Shown here piece by piece: positions 6,805 through 10,309 of a stretch of DNA of 10,309 nucleotides. The DNA comes from Acidobacteriota bacterium (GTDB lineage: Bacteria; Acidobacteriota; Terriglobia; Bryobacterales; Bryobacteraceae). Position numbers and translations under genes: made by a program. Positions within the stretch are counted from its first letter, which is position 1. Every line of letters begins with the position of its first letter. The notes under the pieces are model-generated. The model was not told the DNA's origin. It made no database searches and saw nothing but the letters and a program-made list of their open reading frames with translations. The DNA lies in contig VFZQ01000119.1 in assembly GCA_016871135.1 (NCBI GenBank), positions 1 to 10,309 of the forward strand, read 5' to 3'.

Positions 6805-7365
6805 GTGACACCAGAAGAACAACCCAAGCCCACCGAGACCAAGCATTTGCTGCTTGGCGCGGCGTATTGGCTGCGCGACTTGATGCTGGCCGTTGTGATC
6901 GCGGTGGTTATCATTCTGTTCTTGTATCAGCCGGTGAAGGTGGAAGGCACCAGTATGATGCCGGCGCTTGAGGACCAGGAACGCATCTTCATCAACAAGT
7001 TCGTTTATCGTTTCGGGCTCGGGTCGATCGAGCGCGGCGACACGGTCGTGTTCTGGTTTCCGCGCGACCCGTCGAAGTCTTACATCAAGCGCGTGATCGG
7101 ACTGCCAGGCGATATGGTTGAGGTCGTCGATGGCGGCGTAAGAGTGAACGGCAACCCGATTAATGAGCCCTACGTTCCCGAGGAGTTCCGCGACCATATG
7201 ACGGTGGGGCGCGTCACCGTGCCCGACGATCAGTTCTATGTGATGGGCGATCATCGCACCGCGTCGCACGATTCGCGCGGCTGGGGCCCGGTGCCCCGCA
7301 AGTACATTTATGGGAAGGCGGTCTTTGTGTACTGGCCGCTGGACAAACTAGGTGTCGTCCGATAG
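6805..7365 (+). CDS. lepB: signal peptidase I
   Basis: This membrane-bound serine protease removes signal peptides from exported proteins on the outer face of the cytoplasmic membrane. It has 186 residues with a single N-terminal membrane helix at about 26-41 (LMLAVVIAVVIILFLY), a cytoplasmic tail before it and a periplasmic catalytic domain. Box B is GTSMMPAL with nucleophile Ser50. Box D is YIKRVIGLPGD with general base Lys95. Box E is GDHRTASHDSRGWGPV at about 149-164, where the more usual motif is GDNRxxSxDSR. Length fits single-span signal peptidases. The start is GTG; no ATG is available upstream in this compact gap, and the N-terminus is a plausible polar tail. Its 3' end overlaps the DoxX-like gene by 14 bp, suggesting co-transcription. 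It is not obviously linked to a translation factor gene (lepA) here. Confidence 0.95.
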   Translation: MTPEEQPKPTETKHLLLGAAYWLRDLMLAVVIAVVIILFLYQPVKVEGTSMMPALEDQERIFINKFVYRFGLGSIERGDTVVFWFPRDPSKSYIKRVIGLPGDMVEVVDGGVRVNGNPINEPYVPEEFRDHMTVGRVTVPDDQFYVMGDHRTASHDSRGWGPVPRKYIYGKAVFVYWPLDKLGVVR

Positions 7366-8587
7366 CGAGGTTCGCTGGGGACTCCTTCAGCGCGTAGCGT
7401 TTCGATTCGCGTTTCTCCATTTCGGCCTGTACTGCGTAAGCACCCAAATCCTGTCCGGAATGATCCCGTTTGTTGGCGGGTATTTCTATCGCTTGAGCAC
7501 GCTTCCGCCGATCGTCGCGCTGGTGGAGTGGGCGGGCGTCCATGTGTTCGGATACACGAAGGCACTGGTCTATCGGGGCAGCGGCAGTGGCGACAAGGCG
7601 TACGACTGGATCTGGCTGTTCTGCATCGTGTGTTTCTCCAGTGCAGGAACGATCGCTTGGTCGGTGCTTGATAGGAAACGGCCGAATTATGGGGCACTCC
7701 ACAGCTGGTTTCACCTCTTCCTCCGCTTTGCGGTCGGAACACAAATGATCAGCTATGGCTTCGCGAAAGTCGTGCCACTGCAGATGTCATTTCCGAGTTT
7801 GACGCGCCTGGTCCAACCGTACGGGACGTTTTCGCCGATGGGTGTGTTGTGGTCCTCGGTCGGCGCATCGCCGGCGTATGAGACTTTCGTTGGGTCCGTG
7901 GAGTTGATTGGCGGCATCTTGCTGTTGATTCCGCGAACGTCTTTACTTGGCGCACTCGTATGTCTGGCGGCGGTCTCGGAGGTCTTCGTTCTGAACATGA
8001 CCTACGATGTGCCTGTAAAGCTGCTCTCTTTTCACTTGTTGTTGATGTCGGTCTTTCTTCTGCTGCCGGAGTTGAAACGGCTTGTCGAAGCCGTGCTGAC
8101 GCCGCGAGCGGGCCGGTGGGCCACGATTGCGCAGATAGCGGTGCTCGTCAGTGTTGTAGGCATTCAAGGCTTCGGCGCTCGGTCAGGCTGGTTTCAATAC
8201 GGCGGCGGCGCGCCAAAGTCGGCGCTGTATGGGATTTGGAACATCGAGACCTTTACCGTCAACGGCGAAGTAAGGCCTCCGCTGCTTACCGACAACGACC
8301 GTTATCGCCGTCTGATCTTCGATCGTCCGAATGGGTTCGCCTTTCAGCGCATGGACGACACCATCGGCGGCCATCCGTCAACATTCGATGCCACGGCCGG
8401 CACGATTGCGATCAACAAATCAAAGTCCGTGTTGCGTTACAAACGCGAAGGTGACGATCGCTTGATCATCGACGGCGAGATCGACGGCCGCGCGCTTCAT
8501 CTGGAATGCAAATTGCAGGACCGCTCCAAGTTTAATCTCGTCAACCGCGGCTTTAACTGGGTGCAGGACTACCCGTTCAATCGCTGA
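7352..8587 (+). CDS. DoxX-like multi-pass membrane protein with soluble C-terminal domain
   Basis: This 411-residue protein is mostly integral membrane for its first ~275 residues. Hydrophobic segments lie at about 14-35, 84-106, 118-139, 177-194, 196-216, 221-239 and 257-275. The block from RFAVGTQMISYGFAKV to ELIGGILLLIPRTSLLGALVCLAAVSE resembles the DoxX/DoxD family, whose members are linked to thiol and quinone redox chemistry but are often uncharacterised. From about 285 a soluble domain begins: LYGIWNIETFTVNGE, then short alternating strands (YRRLIFDRPNGFAFQRMDD, TIAINKSK, LIIDGEIDGRALHLECKL). This looks like a small beta-rich, lipocalin-like fold. The start is a GTG inside the end of lepB, shifted by one frame and overlapping 14 bp; there is no strong ribosome site, so translational coupling is likely. 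The stop overlaps the convergent 470-residue gene by 11 bp. The membrane prediction is firm, the DoxX call moderate, and the function unknown. Confidence 0.8.
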   Translation: MSSDSEVRWGLLQRVAFRFAFLHFGLYCVSTQILSGMIPFVGGYFYRLSTLPPIVALVEWAGVHVFGYTKALVYRGSGSGDKAYDWIWLFCIVCFSSAGTIAWSVLDRKRPNYGALHSWFHLFLRFAVGTQMISYGFAKVVPLQMSFPSLTRLVQPYGTFSPMGVLWSSVGASPAYETFVGSVELIGGILLLIPRTSLLGALVCLAAVSEVFVLNMTYDVPVKLLSFHLLLMSVFLLLPELKRLVEAVLTPRAGRWATIAQIAVLVSVVGIQGFGARSGWFQYGGGAPKSALYGIWNIETFTVNGEVRPPLLTDNDRYRRLIFDRPNGFAFQRMDDTIGGHPSTFDATAGTIAINKSKSVLRYKREGDDRLIIDGEIDGRALHLECKLQDRSKFNLVNRGFNWVQDYPFNR

Positions 8588-9989
8588 AGCCGAACAGGCG
8601 CTTCGACTTGATCATCGCCGCGATCTCGGGCGGCACCATCGTCTCCCACGACGCGTCCCCGTTCTTGATGCGCTGCAACACTTCGCGCGAAAAGATCGGC
8701 AGCAGCGATGCGTCGTAGCCTTCGATGGGCTTGATGCGCCCGCGCTCTTCAAGGTGTTCGAAGATGTTGCGCTCCTCGTCGGGAATGGCGACGGTCTTGG
8801 CGGTATGGATCGTCCCCGTCTCGGGATCCTGGTACGGATAGACGTAGATCCGCATCTTCTTGGTGAACAGCTTACCGAACGCTTCGAGGATGCCGCCTTC
8901 GAGAGCGCTGTAGTATTCCTCTTTGAAGAGATCGAGTAGGCTCGGCACGCCCATCGTCACGGCGATCGGTTCTTGCGTGTAGCGCGCCAGATAGCCGGCC
9001 AGCCGGTAGTATTCAAAGTAGTCCGAGATGAGTACGGTCTTGCCCGCGGCGCTGAGGAGATCGGCGCGCGCGAGGAAGTCGGTGAGGTCGAGTTCGCCAT
9101 CGGCAAGCAAAGGCCGCAGGTTGATCTCCATCAGTTCGACGATCTGATTCGGCTCGACGGAGAGATCGGCGGCGAACCGTTTCATGGCGCAGTCGATGAT
9201 ATCGATGTTGACCTTGGTGACCGGGCGAAAGCTGCCGCGTTCGACGAGCACCGGCTTTTTGCGAAGGATTTCCGAGGGCTGCAAAACATCGCCAGAAGGC
9301 CCGAACATCGCGGCGCCGGTGAGGCCAAGCTGCACGAGCTTCAAACTCACGGCGCGGTTGTCGACATGCTTGTAGGCGTCGCCGGAAAATTCGACCATGT
9401 CGATCTCGACGCGCTCGGTGTTGAGATTGTCGAGCAGCGACTTGAGTAGTTCATGCGGCTTGTCGCGCAGATAAAACGCGGCGTACAGCAGATTCACGCC
9501 GACGATGCCGAGTGCGTCCTGCTGCAGCGTGTTCTGGTTGTCGAGCATGCGGACGTGAATGATGATCTGGCTGACGGCGTCGTTCGGATTGACTTGGAAC
9601 TTCACACCCATCCAGCCGTGGCATTCGTTGGTGCCGCGGAAGTTCCGCGCCGAGACGGTATCGGCGAAGGTGAAGAACGCGGTCTTATCGCCCCGCGCGG
9701 CGGCGAGCGTTCGCAGGTTCGTCTCGTGTTCGCAGTCGAGCATCGCCTGCAAGCGTTCGCGCGAAACGTAGCGCTTGCTGGGGCCGTAAATCGCATCGCT
9801 GACGGCCATGTCGTAGGCCGAGGTCGACTTGGCGATCGTGCCCGCCGCGCCGCCGACTTGGAAGAACCAGCGAGCGACTTCCTGGCCCGCGCCGATCTCG
9901 GCGAACGAGCCGTAGCGCAGGGGGTCGAGATTGATCTTGAGCGCTTTGCGGCTGGTGGTGAGGACGGGCGCGGTGTCTTGCTCGGTCAT
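8577..9989 (-). CDS. conserved protein of unknown function, 470 residues
   Basis: I recognise this as a widely conserved bacterial family but know of no established function; database names for its members are, from memory, inconsistent and should not be trusted. It has no signal peptide and no membrane segment, so it is probably cytoplasmic. The N-terminal block (16-70) is the most distinctive: ALKINLDPLRYGSFAEIG, a glycine-rich GAGQEVARWFFQVGGAAGT, then IAKSTSAYDM and DAIYGPSKRYVSRERL. A middle region with FADTVSARNFRGTNECHGWMG and QIIIHVRMLDNQNTLQQDALGIVGVNLLYAA follows. The C-terminal third has EYYSALEGGILEAFGKLF, MRIYVYPYQDPETG and an IKPIEGYD segment before the end FGFSD. The start at 9989 places a TATAGT hexamer 8 bp upstream on this strand with no Shine-Dalgarno sequence. 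It is divergent from the Rpn-like gene and convergent with the DoxX-like gene, so it stands alone as a transcription unit. Confidence 0.88.
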   Translation of the reverse strand: MTEQDTAPVLTTSRKALKINLDPLRYGSFAEIGAGQEVARWFFQVGGAAGTIAKSTSAYDMAVSDAIYGPSKRYVSRERLQAMLDCEHETNLRTLAAARGDKTAFFTFADTVSARNFRGTNECHGWMGVKFQVNPNDAVSQIIIHVRMLDNQNTLQQDALGIVGVNLLYAAFYLRDKPHELLKSLLDNLNTERVEIDMVEFSGDAYKHVDNRAVSLKLVQLGLTGAAMFGPSGDVLQPSEILRKKPVLVERGSFRPVTKVNIDIIDCAMKRFAADLSVEPNQIVELMEINLRPLLADGELDLTDFLARADLLSAAGKTVLISDYFEYYRLAGYLARYTQEPIAVTMGVPSLLDLFKEEYYSALEGGILEAFGKLFTKKMRIYVYPYQDPETGTIHTAKTVAIPDEERNIFEHLEERGRIKPIEGYDASLLPIFSREVLQRIKNGDASWETMVPPEIAAMIKSKRLFGFSD

Positions 9990-10005
9990 TTGTCTTAACT
10001 ATAAA
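9978..10005 (+). promoter_or_regulatory. putative promoter of the Rpn-like gene
   Basis: TTGCTC (9978-9983), a 16-bp spacer and TATAAA (10000-10005) make the best sigma-70-like pair in the window. It would give a ~24-nt leader to the ATG at 10036. The -10 box overlaps the minus-strand TATAGT box, and the -35 box lies inside the 5' end of the neighbouring 470-residue gene. Confidence 0.4.
9998..10003 (-). promoter_or_regulatory. putative -10 element of the 470-residue gene
   Basis: Read on the minus strand, TATAGT is followed by 8 bases and then the ATG at 9989, so transcription would begin almost at the start codon. There is no Shine-Dalgarno sequence. The -35 region (around 10021-10026, TAATCC on this strand) is weak. 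Confidence 0.4.
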
Positions 10006-10035
10006 CCGGCGGCGTCCGCTGGATTACCCTCAGGC

Positions 10036-10309
10036 ATGGCGCAAGTCATCGACGTTACGGTAAAGACGGTGTTCCTGCACCCGGGCGACGGCATCATTCG
10101 CCGCCGGCTCTTTCGCGGTCAGGTCGAGGAGTACCTGTCGGTCGAACAACCGCAGGTTTCCAACAAACGCGCCGATATGGTTGCGCGCAATAGCGACGGA
10201 GAGATTCATCACGTTGAGTTCCAGGCTTCGAACGAAGCGGGCTTCGGTTTGAGAATGCTCGGCTACTACTACTATTTCCTCTGCACGCAGGAAACGCATG
10301 TGGCCCAAA
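10036..10309 (+). CDS. Rpn-like PD-(D/E)XK nuclease / transposase-family protein (5' part)
   Basis: The frame is open from ATG 10036 to the window edge (91 codons and one base), so only the N-terminal part is seen. The segment KRADMVARNSDGEIHHVEFQAS holds the PD-(D/E)XK nuclease pattern of the Rpn / 'PDDEXK transposase' group. Asp47 follows the RAD turn, a variable hairpin comes next, and Glu61-Phe-Gln63 forms the ExQ variant of the (D/E)xK motif. The downstream run GFGLRMLGYYYYF fits the helix that follows in this group. In the family such proteins are small cytoplasmic DNA endonucleases, some RecA-independent recombination promoters, often scattered as many copies. No inverted repeats or target duplication are visible at this edge. 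The ATG has only a weak AGG just before it. The assignment rests on the short motif and is moderate. Confidence 0.65.
   Translation, partial: MAQVIDVTVKTVFLHPGDGIIRRRLFRGQVEEYLSVEQPQVSNKRADMVARNSDGEIHHVEFQASNEAGFGLRMLGYYYYFLCTQETHVAQ

Noticed and set aside
8586..8604. GAAGC/GCTTC stem at the DoxX-like stop codon as a terminator
   Set aside because: Only 5 bp, no extension inward and no T-tract.
10030..10308. 92-codon open frame on the minus strand at the right edge
   Set aside because: The plus strand carries a PD-(D/E)XK-like motif in a continuous frame from an ATG; the minus frame shows no family features.

Overview
The window looks like chromosomal DNA of a GC-rich soil-type bacterium, most likely Acidobacteriota (Bryobacterales / 'Solibacter'-like). 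The pointers are the C-terminus of an Oar-like TonB-dependent receptor of the kind expanded in that phylum, a secreted M14 peptidase of a type common there, and general protein similarity. This placement is from memory of families and was not searched. I see no rRNA, tRNA, CRISPR array, insertion sequence or phage gene.

Layout: (1) 2-349, tail of an outer-membrane TonB-dependent receptor. (2) 465-1757, class III PLP aminotransferase. (3) On the minus strand, aguB (3651-2758) then aguA (2770-1754), an overlapping pair that turns agmatine into putrescine. (4) 3666-6107, a secreted 813-residue M14 zinc carboxypeptidase-like protein with a C-terminal amidotransferase-like region. (5) 6775-6080 on the minus strand, a family 2 glycosyltransferase. 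(6) 6805-7365 lepB (signal peptidase I), overlapping 7352-8587, a DoxX-like membrane protein with a soluble C-terminal domain. (7) 9989-8577 on the minus strand, a 470-residue conserved protein of unknown function. (8) 10036 to the edge, the start of a Rpn/PD-(D/E)XK nuclease-like gene.

The only clear functional unit is aguB-aguA; lepB and the DoxX-like gene form a second overlapping pair that is probably co-transcribed. Otherwise genes alternate in strand and are packed very tightly. Three convergent pairs overlap at their 3' ends (4, 28 and 11 bp). Three divergent pairs have start codons only 14, 29 and 46 bp apart. The longest stretch without a gene is about 115 bp (350-464). Several genes lack a Shine-Dalgarno sequence and instead have a -10-like hexamer 6-16 bp before the start codon, which suggests leaderless or very short-leader transcripts.

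I do not see a new multi-gene system. The items most worth following are the uncharacterised 470-residue protein, the DoxX fusion, the 14-bp divergent aguB/peptidase start region, and the apparent leaderless architecture.
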